From contig DAOTTD010000151.1 in assembly GCA_034438015.1 (NCBI GenBank), forward strand, positions 1-36,029: a stretch of 36,029 nt of DNA, given 5' to 3'. A program made the translations under genes and the position numbers. Numbering within the stretch: the first letter of the stretch is position 1; the number at the start of each line of letters is the position of its first letter. Positions 16,028-23,611 of the stretch are shown in pieces. The notes under the pieces were generated by a model. That model saw only the letters and a program-made list of their open reading frames with translations. It was not told where the DNA came from and did not search any database. The DNA comes from JACDAE01 sp034438015 (GTDB lineage: Bacteria; Chloroflexota; Ktedonobacteria; Ktedonobacterales; Ktedonobacteraceae).

Positions 16028-17056
16028 ATGCAGCAAGATGAATTGATTGGAACATCGCTCGGCGGCTATCGTATCCTCTCTTCAATCGGGCAGGGGGGAA
16101 TGGCGCGGGTCTATAAAGCATACCAGGAGAACCTCGATCGAGAGGTTGCGATAAAGGTCCTTCCACCCTGGTATGCAGCAGACCGTGGCTTCGTCGAGCG
16201 TTTCAATCTCGAAGCCCGGCTGGTCGCGCGCCTGTCGCACCCCAACATTGTCACGGTTCACGACGCCGGCGAGCAAAGCGGACACCTCTATATCGTTATG
16301 CAGTTGGTCAGCGGGGGAACGCTCAAACAGCGCCTCGATCAATGGCACAGGCAGGGCAGGGTTCCAGAAACGATAGAGGTGATACAGGTCTTCTCGCAAC
16401 TGGCCGACGCCCTCTCCTACGCGCACGATCAGGGCATTATTCACCGCGATATTAAACCCGTCAACGTTCTGATGGACCACTCCAGTCGTCCCATCCTCTC
16501 CGATTTTGGTATTGCAAAGGTGCTCGCCAGCACGCAAGAGGGATTGACACGTCCCGGAGCAGGTGTAGGAACGCCCGAGTATATGTCTCCTGAACAGTGC
16601 AGGGGGGGACCTGTCGATGGCAGGGCCGACATCTACGCGCTCGGGGTTTTGTTATTCGAGGCCATGACCGGCTTTACCCCGTTCCGCGGCGATAATTATC
16701 CCGCGCTCGCCCACAGCCATATCTATGAACCCGCGCCGCATCCATCGACCATCAATCCTACCATACATCCAGGCATCGAGCGCGTTATCTTGATAGCCCT
16801 TATGAAACACCCTCAGCAGCGCTACCAGCGCGCCAGCGATATGGCAGAGGCGCTGAGGCAAGCACTCGCCAGGCCATCGGCCCCGGTCGAAGCTATCTAT
16901 CCATGCCTCTATTGTGGTAGGCCGAACAAGCCACAGATGCGCTTTTGCACCCAATGTGGCACGCCAATGAATCTCTGTGCTATCTGCGGGACTACCAATC
17001 CGGCAAGCAACCGTTTCTGCTATAAATGCGGACAGGCTCTCACGCGACGGTACTAA
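16028..17056 (+). CDS. Ser/Thr protein kinase with two C-terminal zinc ribbons
   Basis: The 342-residue protein has a complete kinase domain (about 14-282): GQGGMARV loop, K43 (AIKV), HRDIKPVN (D141), DFG (D159) and GTPEYMSPEQ. The tail has two zinc ribbons, C293/C296/C307/C310 and C317/C320/C331/C334 (CLYCG, FCTQCG, CAICG, CYKCG). There is no membrane span. Zinc ribbons could dock the kinase on partners or nucleic acid, or sense metal; this is not established. It begins 11 bases after the FHA gene without a clear ribosome site, so translation is probably coupled. Its last four bases overlap the end of the convergent receiver gene. Confidence 0.94.
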   Translation: MQQDELIGTSLGGYRILSSIGQGGMARVYKAYQENLDREVAIKVLPPWYAADRGFVERFNLEARLVARLSHPNIVTVHDAGEQSGHLYIVMQLVSGGTLKQRLDQWHRQGRVPETIEVIQVFSQLADALSYAHDQGIIHRDIKPVNVLMDHSSRPILSDFGIAKVLASTQEGLTRPGAGVGTPEYMSPEQCRGGPVDGRADIYALGVLLFEAMTGFTPFRGDNYPALAHSHIYEPAPHPSTINPTIHPGIERVILIALMKHPQQRYQRASDMAEALRQALARPSAPVEAIYPCLYCGRPNKPQMRFCTQCGTPMNLCAICGTTNPASNRFCYKCGQALTRRY

Positions 17057-17529
17057 TAGGCAAACTCGTCCTGCTGCGCTGGATAGAGGCGGGCCAATGT
17101 TTTGCGCTGCTCATCCAGGCGTTTGCGTTGGAGCATGCTCCGCTGCTCCGCGCTCATAGCCAGGACGGCACGGACACGCTGCACAATCGCGCTAGGCTGT
17201 GTGGGCTTGGTGATATAATCGATAGCCCCCTCCTCAAAACCATGCATTTGCTCTTTTAAATTTACAAGCGGGCTGAGAACAATAACGGGTGGTGGAGGCG
17301 CAGCATTGGCGCGGAGCCAGTTCAGAATATCCCAACCCGAGATGGGCCGCATCACCAGCTCCAGCAGTATAAGATGGGGAGCAAACTCTAAAATAGCCTG
17401 CATCGCCTCCTGGCCATTGGAGGCGCCAAGCACCTCGAAGCCACTGTGATTCAGAAAAAAGCAGAGCACTTGCTGAATAGACTTCTCGTCCTCAACCACG
17501 AGAATCCTTGCTCTGGCAGGAGCATCCAT
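17053..17529 (-). CDS. Stand-alone receiver-domain protein with Glu at the phospho-acceptor position
   Basis: The 158-residue protein has a CheY-like fold: ILVVEDE (acidic pair E13/D14), LILLELVM, VIVLSP (S switch residue) and ITKP (conserved Lys). The residue that normally accepts phosphate, Asp in LLDLxMP, is Glu57, and the following MP is MRP. It is therefore probably not phosphorylated in the usual way and may mimic the active state. After about residue 122 there is a basic, possibly helical tail (EQRSMLQRKRLDEQRKTLARL) and no DNA-binding output domain. GAGGTGA lies just upstream of the ATG. It follows the histidine kinase gene by 102 bases on the same strand. Confidence 0.85.
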   Translation of the reverse strand: MDAPARARILVVEDEKSIQQVLCFFLNHSGFEVLGASNGQEAMQAILEFAPHLILLELVMRPISGWDILNWLRANAAPPPPVIVLSPLVNLKEQMHGFEEGAIDYITKPTQPSAIVQRVRAVLAMSAEQRSMLQRKRLDEQRKTLARLYPAQQDEFAY

Positions 17530-17631
17530 ATGTCACCTCTACAAACCACCATGTCTCTGTAAAAACACACGCCTTGTTAGCACACGCAGTCTTCGGAGAG
17601 AGGAGAGAAAACGACTTCACACCCTACGATC

Positions 17632-19788
17632 TCAGCTACGGCTGCGACGGACCAGGGGGAAGCGCACCTCAGCCACCGTACGTTCTGCAGCTTCATTTTC
17701 CCGACCGCCATCTTCCTGTAACGCCCTGGCGGCGCCCTCATGTCGCAGCGAGAAACGACCATCCAGATCACCGATCAAATGTTTAATCAAAGAGAGGCCC
17801 AGGCCCTCGAAGCCGCTATTCTCCCCGCTCTCCTCAACAGGCATCTCTGTCAGGGGTCCACGGCCCGTATCTATCACCTGCACGATCACCATCCCCTCCT
17901 TCTCGCAACCAAGAACGGTCACGGACCCCTCTGACTGGTGCGCCATCCCGTGTTTGATCGCATTCGAGATCATCTCGTTCATCACCAGCGCCAGGATCGT
18001 CACCGCGCGCGATGGGATCACGATGGGACAGGGCTCGACCATGAACGTAATGTGCTGCTCTGGAAGGCTCAGGTTCGCGTTCGCCACGCCAACGATCTTG
18101 CGCGCAATGTCATCGACGCGAGCCTCACTCACATCTTCATGGGCCAGCAGATCGTGGGTTGCCGCCAGTCCCTGCACGCGGTTGACGCTCTCCGCCAGCG
18201 TACGGCGTACCTCCGGTGAGCGCGTGCGGCGCCGCTGCAACGAAAGGATGCCCGCCACGGTCGCCAGATTGTTCTTGACGCGATGATGCAGTTCGCGTAG
18301 AAGCACCGACTTCAGCTCCAGACCGCGCCGCGTCTCCTCATACAGGCGAGCATTATCAATAGCGATCGCTGCTTCGTTCGCAAAAGTAATGACGAGCTGC
18401 ATCTGTTCCGGGCTTAGCAAGTGGCGATGACTGCTATAGATGCAGATGCAACCGAGGACCTTTTGCTTGACCTTGAGTGGCACACAGAGCACCGAATGGA
18501 TATCGGCAGAGATCAGCGGATCACTATGGATAAAGCAATGCTCATCGGCATGGAAGCAATCGACCGCCATACTGGGCCTGCCGGTCTGAACGCAGCGCCC
18601 GGCGCAGCACTGCCCCACGTCGATCTGAATGCGACTCGCCAGACCATTATCCAGGCCATAGTGTGCCAGGACGTGCAGGCGACGCAGGTCGGGATCGAGC
18701 TCGAAGATACAGGAGCGCTCGGCGCCTGAGAGGTGAACGGCCTGTGTCGTGATCATCTGCAACACTTCATCGAGATTGAGCGTGGAAGCGATAATCCACG
18801 AGACGCGATGAATAGTTGCCAGTTCATGTACCTTGCGGCGGAGCTGCTCATCGGTCTGCTCATACAGGTGCCCGTTCTCGATACCGATCGCAACGATACC
18901 GGCCACCACCTCGACGAAGCTGATTTCATCGCGCGTAAAGTCTCGTAGCTCACTTGCCTGTACGCTGATGACCCCGATCAGGCGCTCATCGTTGGCAAAG
19001 AAGATAATAGGCAGAGCCATGACGCCGCGATAATCGCTACCATACGCCTGGGCCTCACTCGCAAAGTTCGTGTCGGTCATCACGTTCTGTACCAGGAGGG
19101 GACGCCCCTTATCAGCGACCCAGCCGCTATAGCCCTCGCCCAGCCGTAGCGTAAAGTGCATACCGCCGAGCGGTCGTGGGCCATTGGTGGCGCGCAACGT
19201 CAACACGCGCTGGAGCTCATCATAGAAGTAGATCGAACAGAGATCGACGTGTAGTTGCTCAGCCACCACCCTGGTGGTCACCTCCAGCGTCTGATCGAGG
19301 TCCATCGCAGAGTTGCTGACGCCATTGATGCGCTGCAGAGCAAGGAGTCGATGTTCGAGGCGTTCTGTCATCTGCGCGTTGTACAGCGTGAGCCGATCTG
19401 TCACCCCCTGATATCCCCTTGTCAGAGCCAGGACGCCACTCGATTGCAGCCGGTAGAGCTGCGAGAGCGCCTCGGCCATCAACTCAGGTTGGGAAGAGAG
19501 GATTTTTTGCAGTTCGGATGCCAGCGCATCGATATAGAGTTGCAAGCCACCAATGCGTACATCCAGCTTGCCGCCCTGTTCCGCAAGCCAGCGTCCGGAT
19601 TGTTCAAAACGAGCAGTTAGCATCTCATCGTCGAAATCATTGCTTCCGGTCAGAGCATTAAGCAGCAGCCACGCATCGCTGCCCTCTTCGGGCCCATCAC
19701 TATCGCCGGAAACATGCTGAAGACAGACTCTTAAGCGGGTGATATGTTGAGCGAGCATCTGCTCTACGTTATTAGCACTTTGTGTCAC
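17632..19788 (-). CDS. Soluble GAF-GAF histidine kinase of the HisKA_2 type
   Basis: The 718-residue sensor has no membrane span. After a helical N-terminal region come GAF1 (about 160-308) and GAF2 (about 330-482). A HisKA_2 dimerisation/phosphotransfer box reads RELHHRVKNNLATVAG (His 501/502), and an HATPase domain shows NEMISNAIKHG, DTGRG and FEGLGLSL. This resembles PdtaS-like cytosolic kinases. GAF2 is rich in Cys and His (C394, C395, C399, C411, H413, H417, C418, H421), which could hold a metal or Fe-S centre. The start codon is GTG at 19786-19788, five bases after AGGAAAA. A strong promoter lies upstream, and the atypical receiver gene follows. Confidence 0.93.
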   Translation of the reverse strand: MTQSANNVEQMLAQHITRLRVCLQHVSGDSDGPEEGSDAWLLLNALTGSNDFDDEMLTARFEQSGRWLAEQGGKLDVRIGGLQLYIDALASELQKILSSQPELMAEALSQLYRLQSSGVLALTRGYQGVTDRLTLYNAQMTERLEHRLLALQRINGVSNSAMDLDQTLEVTTRVVAEQLHVDLCSIYFYDELQRVLTLRATNGPRPLGGMHFTLRLGEGYSGWVADKGRPLLVQNVMTDTNFASEAQAYGSDYRGVMALPIIFFANDERLIGVISVQASELRDFTRDEISFVEVVAGIVAIGIENGHLYEQTDEQLRRKVHELATIHRVSWIIASTLNLDEVLQMITTQAVHLSGAERSCIFELDPDLRRLHVLAHYGLDNGLASRIQIDVGQCCAGRCVQTGRPSMAVDCFHADEHCFIHSDPLISADIHSVLCVPLKVKQKVLGCICIYSSHRHLLSPEQMQLVITFANEAAIAIDNARLYEETRRGLELKSVLLRELHHRVKNNLATVAGILSLQRRRTRSPEVRRTLAESVNRVQGLAATHDLLAHEDVSEARVDDIARKIVGVANANLSLPEQHITFMVEPCPIVIPSRAVTILALVMNEMISNAIKHGMAHQSEGSVTVLGCEKEGMVIVQVIDTGRGPLTEMPVEESGENSGFEGLGLSLIKHLIGDLDGRFSLRHEGAARALQEDGGRENEAAERTVAEVRFPLVRRSRS

Positions 19789-19866
19789 TTTTTCCTGCCT
19801 GACTGCGCCCCACTAGTCGGAGCACGCATACACTTCCCACGAGGCCACGTACTACCTGTTATCTGT

Positions 19867-19895
19867 ATTGTAGTTGTGCGATCTAATGGTGTCAA
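19867..19895 (-). promoter_or_regulatory. Near-consensus sigma70 promoter of the histidine kinase
   Basis: Reading the minus strand, a perfect TTGACA (19890-19895) is followed after 17 bases by TACAAT (19867-19872, 5 of 6). The start point would be near 19860, leaving a leader of about 70 bases. This is the best promoter match in the window. Confidence 0.7.
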
Positions 19896-20043
19896 GAGTA
19901 TAACACCCTGACGCCGCGTGGAAGCGGCTCATACAGGTGCCCTCGCCTGCACACAGCGCGCTTCTTTGCGCAACCCTGAAAATTTCATCGCAGAGGAGAG
20001 AGACGAATCTCCTATAAAAGTGCGAAAACATTACCGGCACAGC

Positions 20044-20058
20044 TTACAAACGTTGTAA
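20044..20058 (+). promoter_or_regulatory. Palindromic operator-like site before the zinc-ribbon gene
   Basis: TTACAA-ACG-TTGTAA is a perfect 6-bp inverted repeat with a 3-base centre. It overlaps a -10-like TAAAAT (20056-20061), so a bound regulator could block transcription. No clear -35 is visible. Confidence 0.35.
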
Positions 20059-20103
20059 AATATGCCGGATATCAGGATCAGAATCGAACGGGAGGGTTTT
20101 GCT

Positions 20104-21153
20104 ATGAGATGCGCCAGTTGTGGTTTACCGCTCTCTCCAAAACGCACACATTGTCCAGGATGTGGAGCAGCCAGCACAGGGGAGCCTGGAAGACAGAACG
20201 AAAACGCCGCCAGCCAGGGAGAGGTGCCGCAATACGCGTTTCCAGCGCCACAGCATGGGCTCCCTACTTTGCAAGTCAATGGCAAGGCGCAGATGCCTTA
20301 TGCCAGCACCTGGGAAATTCAACAACAAGCACCGTCTGTTCCGCAGGCGGTTTACCAGTCAATGGGCGGCGAAATGCCACCTTCAGAGCCGTTTCCAGAC
20401 GTGGGTTCAATACCATTTGCATCCAGCCAGCCGCAACAACTCTGGTTGTCAGGAGGAGACTCCCCAAACTGGCAGACATCTGATGGGAAACCAGCCTCAC
20501 GACCCAGATTGAAGGGTACAGCCTGGGCAAACTCAGGGCAACTACCAAAGAAACCGAAACAGGCTAACGGCAGAGGCAGCGCACGGCTCAACTTCACCAT
20601 CGCAGGACTCTGCGTGCTCACGGGTGGCCTCATCTTAATTTTCGTTTATATCATCTCCTTCAGCCTCCCTCCTACCTTTGCCGGTAGTCAGCAGACAGTC
20701 GTTGCCACCGCGACGACGCAAGGCTTCTCCCCCACAGCACAAGGAACAGCGGCAAACGCAACCGCGACGACACAGGCAACTCCAGCCGCCACGCCGACAG
20801 TGGGACTGCCAGGCGAACAATACATCGATACAGCACGGATGGCGAGCAGCGTGAATACAACTACCGCACAGCCAATACAACTGACAAACAAGTTCAAAAC
20901 AAACCAGCCGATATTCGTTACATTTATGCTCCACCCTCAAAACACCGGTGGTGCGGTCTGCCTACTGTGGTATCTGAATCAAAAGCCATTCTCGCACTAC
21001 GCATTTTCGGTAGACACAACACCTCAATCGGCTTACTCGTACGCCTACGTGGGCAGCCCCGGCTCAGGCTCAGTCGAGATATACTGGGCGAGCACCACGG
21101 CCTGCACAGATACGGAGTTGGCTCAGGTCCTTAAGTTCACTGTCAATCTATAA
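20104..21153 (+). CDS. Zinc-ribbon / single-span membrane protein with C-terminal ectodomain (paralogue 1)
   Basis: The 349-residue product has an N-terminal zinc ribbon (C3/C6 and C17/C20). A long Pro/Gln/Ser linker (about 25-160) and one hydrophobic span (about 164-188) follow, then an Ala/Thr-rich stretch (about 195-232) and a folded C-terminal domain (about 240-349) ending in TELAQVLKFTVNL. By the positive-inside rule the ribbon is cytoplasmic and the C-terminal domain outside. C286 and C334 could form a disulphide. The C-terminal domain matches that of the next gene (WYLN, then xxYW and ELAQV-type endings), so the two are tandem paralogues. The start at 20104 is chosen for GGAGG eight bases upstream. 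No known function. Confidence 0.82.
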   Translation: MRCASCGLPLSPKRTHCPGCGAASTGEPGRQNENAASQGEVPQYAFPAPQHGLPTLQVNGKAQMPYASTWEIQQQAPSVPQAVYQSMGGEMPPSEPFPDVGSIPFASSQPQQLWLSGGDSPNWQTSDGKPASRPRLKGTAWANSGQLPKKPKQANGRGSARLNFTIAGLCVLTGGLILIFVYIISFSLPPTFAGSQQTVVATATTQGFSPTAQGTAANATATTQATPAATPTVGLPGEQYIDTARMASSVNTTTAQPIQLTNKFKTNQPIFVTFMLHPQNTGGAVCLLWYLNQKPFSHYAFSVDTTPQSAYSYAYVGSPGSGSVEIYWASTTACTDTELAQVLKFTVNL

Positions 21154-21201
21154 ACATTCCGAGAGGGTTCCACATAGAAGCTTTCCAGTCACGCAAAAAC
21201 A

Positions 21202-21210
21202 TGCTATAGT
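21202..21210 (+). promoter_or_regulatory. Possible extended -10 promoter of paralogue 2
   Basis: TGCTATAGT gives a TGn extended -10 with a 5 of 6 hexamer. An alternative pair is TTGAGG (21212-21217) with GATAAT (21234-21239), spacing 16. Either leaves a leader of about 100 bases before 21343. Confidence 0.3.
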
Positions 21211-21342
21211 ATTGAGGCTGGTTGCTTAATATTGATAATGGCGTGTCGAAACATGCATCTTTGTCATTTTTGTCGCGCTATCAACTTTTGTTACGTACAC
21301 TATGCTTCAGAACATCTAAGTGATCAGGAGGTCACCAGTACA

Positions 21343-22350
21343 ATGAATTGTAACAATTGCGGTTGGCTCTTGCCCCCTGGGGTTGCGTCCTGTCCTTCGT
21401 GTAACGCGGCAACTCCATACAACACGACAGGCCAAAATATTGCTTCCCCCTACGATCCGACGGTTGCCGCCAACATTGGGAACCTTCCATCGGCTCCTGG
21501 TTCAGGGCAAGCAAATCCTTATAATAATCCGCCACAAAATCCATATACATCGTATGGGGTGGGGACGCCGCCAGACCCCTACGGTAACACACCGTCTTAT
21601 GGAGGAGGCGCCCAGCCAGCTCAAAATTTCTATACTCCGCCTTCCAATCCACAGTCAGGGCCGGCGCCTTATCGATATGGAGCCTCTGGAACGCCGGCAC
21701 CAGGTTTTGTGCCAGGCATGCAGCCTGGAGGATACGGCATAGCAACGCCTCCAAAGCGTCGCAGCAGAGTCGGGCTCATTGTTGGCATCTCGCTACTGGC
21801 CTTTGTGCTGTTATGCGGGGGACTCATCGCGCTGTTTGCCGTTATCGGGAAAAACGCTGCATCGAGCACCTCTACGAGTACAACTACGACCGCAGCCACC
21901 ACATCGGCCAGCGGCGTACCGAGCAGCAACGACGTTGTACCTTCGGCAGCAAAGATTCTCTTCAATCCTCAGATGAGTAGCGCAATAAACTCAAATGACG
22001 AGCCAACAAAGATCACGAATACCTTCACGATGGGGCAGGACGTTTACCTGACTTTCCAGGAGGATTCGCAAGGGAAAGATGGCTACATTCAGGTCAAGTG
22101 GTACTTGAATGGAGCGCTGGACGATACACGCCTGCTCAAGCACAGTGGGCAGAATGACCATGGCTACTTCTCACATGCGTTTACCGCCTCTGGTCAGGCT
22201 GGAGTGGCGATGTATTGGTGCACACAAGTTAGCTGCAGCGACGCCCAGTTGGCGCAAGTCATTACATTCAACGTCTCGGCAGCCTCCGCCGCGCCATCGT
22301 CCACCACAGGCGTGGCAGCGGTGATCGGGGCCCATCGTAGAATCGATTGA
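21343..22350 (+). CDS. Zinc-ribbon / single-span membrane protein with C-terminal ectodomain (paralogue 2)
   Basis: The 335-residue product has the same layout as its upstream neighbour. A zinc ribbon is at C3/C6 and C17/C20. A Pro/Tyr/Gly/Asn-rich linker (about 25-135) is followed by a basic PPKRRSR, one span (about 143-168), a Ser/Thr stretch (about 172-192) and a C-terminal domain (about 200-313). That domain has a VKWYLNG core and a YWCTQVSCSDAQLAQV ending, aligning with paralogue 1. C293 and C298 could form a disulphide. AGGAGG at 21326-21331 sets the start at 21343; longer in-frame starts lack a ribosome site. The Thr-rich segment would be outside and could be modified. Function unknown; an envelope sensor is a guess. 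Confidence 0.82.
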   Translation: MNCNNCGWLLPPGVASCPSCNAATPYNTTGQNIASPYDPTVAANIGNLPSAPGSGQANPYNNPPQNPYTSYGVGTPPDPYGNTPSYGGGAQPAQNFYTPPSNPQSGPAPYRYGASGTPAPGFVPGMQPGGYGIATPPKRRSRVGLIVGISLLAFVLLCGGLIALFAVIGKNAASSTSTSTTTTAATTSASGVPSSNDVVPSAAKILFNPQMSSAINSNDEPTKITNTFTMGQDVYLTFQEDSQGKDGYIQVKWYLNGALDDTRLLKHSGQNDHGYFSHAFTASGQAGVAMYWCTQVSCSDAQLAQVITFNVSAASAAPSSTTGVAAVIGAHRRID

Positions 22351-22353
22351 TCG

Positions 22354-22596
22354 CTAGCTCTCGACAAGCAGTCTGCGCAATACCTTGCCGACGATGTTTT
22401 TGGGGAGTTCTTTACGGAACTCGATCTTCTTGGGCACCTCGTAGGCATCGAGGCGCTCGCGGCAAAGGGCAAGCAGCTCCTCGGCGGTTGCATGCTCGCC
22501 ACGCTTGAGCACAACGACGGCTTTGATCTGAGGTGTCGTTGTGCTCCCTGTTCCCACGACGGCTGCCTCCAGGACCAGCAGTTCTCCGACCTTCAT
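22354..22596 (-). pseudogene. Remnant of an acyl-CoA synthetase (AMP-binding C-terminal domain only)
   Basis: The 80-residue frame matches only the end of long-chain acyl-CoA synthetases. LEAAVVG, KAVVVLKRGEHATAEELL, CRERLDAYEVPKKIEF and ELPKNIVGKVLRRLL are the classic C-terminal subdomain, including the catalytic Lys of PKxxxGK(V). The adenylate-binding N-terminal region of over 400 residues is absent: upstream lies only about 46 bases before the J-domain gene. No ribosome site precedes the ATG at 22596. It is most simply a decayed or truncated gene left by a deletion or rearrangement. Its 3' end converges on the paralogue 2 gene with three bases between. Confidence 0.8.
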
Positions 22597-22642
22597 AGCC
22601 CGCGACGATTTCGAGCGCCTACCTCTTAATAAGCACGCTCTA

Positions 22643-23494
22643 TCATCGCACCATCAAGGCAACGAACCCGACAGCCACCACCAGCACGACCGCGACGCTG
22701 ATCCACACAGCACGCATAGCAGCGACACGGCGCTCGGCCTGCACGCGTAACTCATGGACGCGCCGATCCTCAGCGGGACACCAGCGGGCGGTACCGCAGT
22801 ATGGACAGAGTGGAAAGAGCTCATAGGGAGGGCACAGACCAGCGTCGTCCATAGGATGGCCCTTGCCATAATTGATAGAGGCCACCTCGTAACGGATCTG
22901 CTCGCTCTCAAAAACGGCGCTGCAATGCTGACAGCGTAGGAGCAGGTACTCGCTCCAATCGATAGACTTGCAGTGAGGGCAGAAGCGCTCGTTTCTCTTC
23001 GCAGCGCGCCAGCGATGATGGCAGCGATGGCAATACAGGCTAAGCGTCTCATCTTCAGGCGCGACCCCACGCAGCATCCCCTCCTGTTGCAGCACGCTGG
23101 CTTTGTCGGGCGTGAGCGTATAGGCGAAATCAATCAGGTCGATATGGACGGAATGCCCCTTCAGAAAATCGGGAAAGTCATAGTGGCGCTGGCGATCGCG
23201 CCGGGCCTTCGGCGAGGGATCGGAACGAGCTGAACGTGGCCCTTGCGACGAGCGATAACGGTGGTCATCATGGATATGTTCAGAACGCCGCGCATCGTAC
23301 TGCCTGCGCGCCGCAGGGTCGTTCAGCGTCTGATAAGCAAGCAGCAAGATACGCATACGCTCATGCGCATCTTCCCCCTTGTAGAGGTCGGGATGATATT
23401 GCAGCGCCAGCTTCTTGAACGCAGCCTTAATCGCCTCGGGCGATGCATCCGTAGCAACGCCTAGAATAGCGTAGTAATCAGTAAAAGAGTTCAT
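22643..23494 (-). CDS. J-domain protein with two zinc-finger sites and a C-terminal membrane anchor
   Basis: The 283-residue product opens with a J domain (about 4-68: YYAILGV, HPD at 34-36, LLAYQTLNDPAARRQYD), which in this family stimulates DnaK ATPase. A basic, Ser/Arg-rich linker follows. Two metal-binding pairs are C155/C158 with C172/C175, and C188/C191 with C230/C233. The last 20 residues (262-282) are hydrophobic, making it tail-anchored with the J domain in the cytosol. It lacks the canonical DnaJ central Cys repeats and Gly/Phe region, so it is not housekeeping DnaJ. The start at 23494 begins the J domain; an in-frame start at 23557 would add 21 residues without a better ribosome site. 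Confidence 0.85.
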   Translation of the reverse strand: MNSFTDYYAILGVATDASPEAIKAAFKKLALQYHPDLYKGEDAHERMRILLLAYQTLNDPAARRQYDARRSEHIHDDHRYRSSQGPRSARSDPSPKARRDRQRHYDFPDFLKGHSVHIDLIDFAYTLTPDKASVLQQEGMLRGVAPEDETLSLYCHRCHHRWRAAKRNERFCPHCKSIDWSEYLLLRCQHCSAVFESEQIRYEVASINYGKGHPMDDAGLCPPYELFPLCPYCGTARWCPAEDRRVHELRVQAERRVAAMRAVWISVAVVLVVAVGFVALMVR

Positions 23495-23611
23495 GTGTAT
23501 TGCGTAAACCAGAGCCTCTGAACGCATCAGCAAGGAGATGCACTGGAAATTTTTCAAAAAACAAGGTATCGTCTAACAAATAGACGAATAAACAACGCAA
23601 AGGTTGTATTT

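Larger units (their letters stand above)
19789..20103. other. Divergent intergenic region between histidine kinase and zinc-ribbon gene
   Basis: No supported gene. It contains a near-consensus minus-strand promoter at 19867-19895, a small GGAGA/TCTCC hairpin (19995-20012), and the palindrome TTACAA-ACG-TTGTAA (20044-20058) close to the plus-strand gene, whose ribosome site GGAGG is at 20091-20095. Confidence 0.55.

Noticed and set aside
21232..21342. N-terminal extension of paralogue 2 with additional Cys residues
   Set aside because: The AGGAGG site at 21326-21331 and the zinc ribbon directly after ATG 21343 match the layout of paralogue 1; the extension has no ribosome site and would overlap the promoter.
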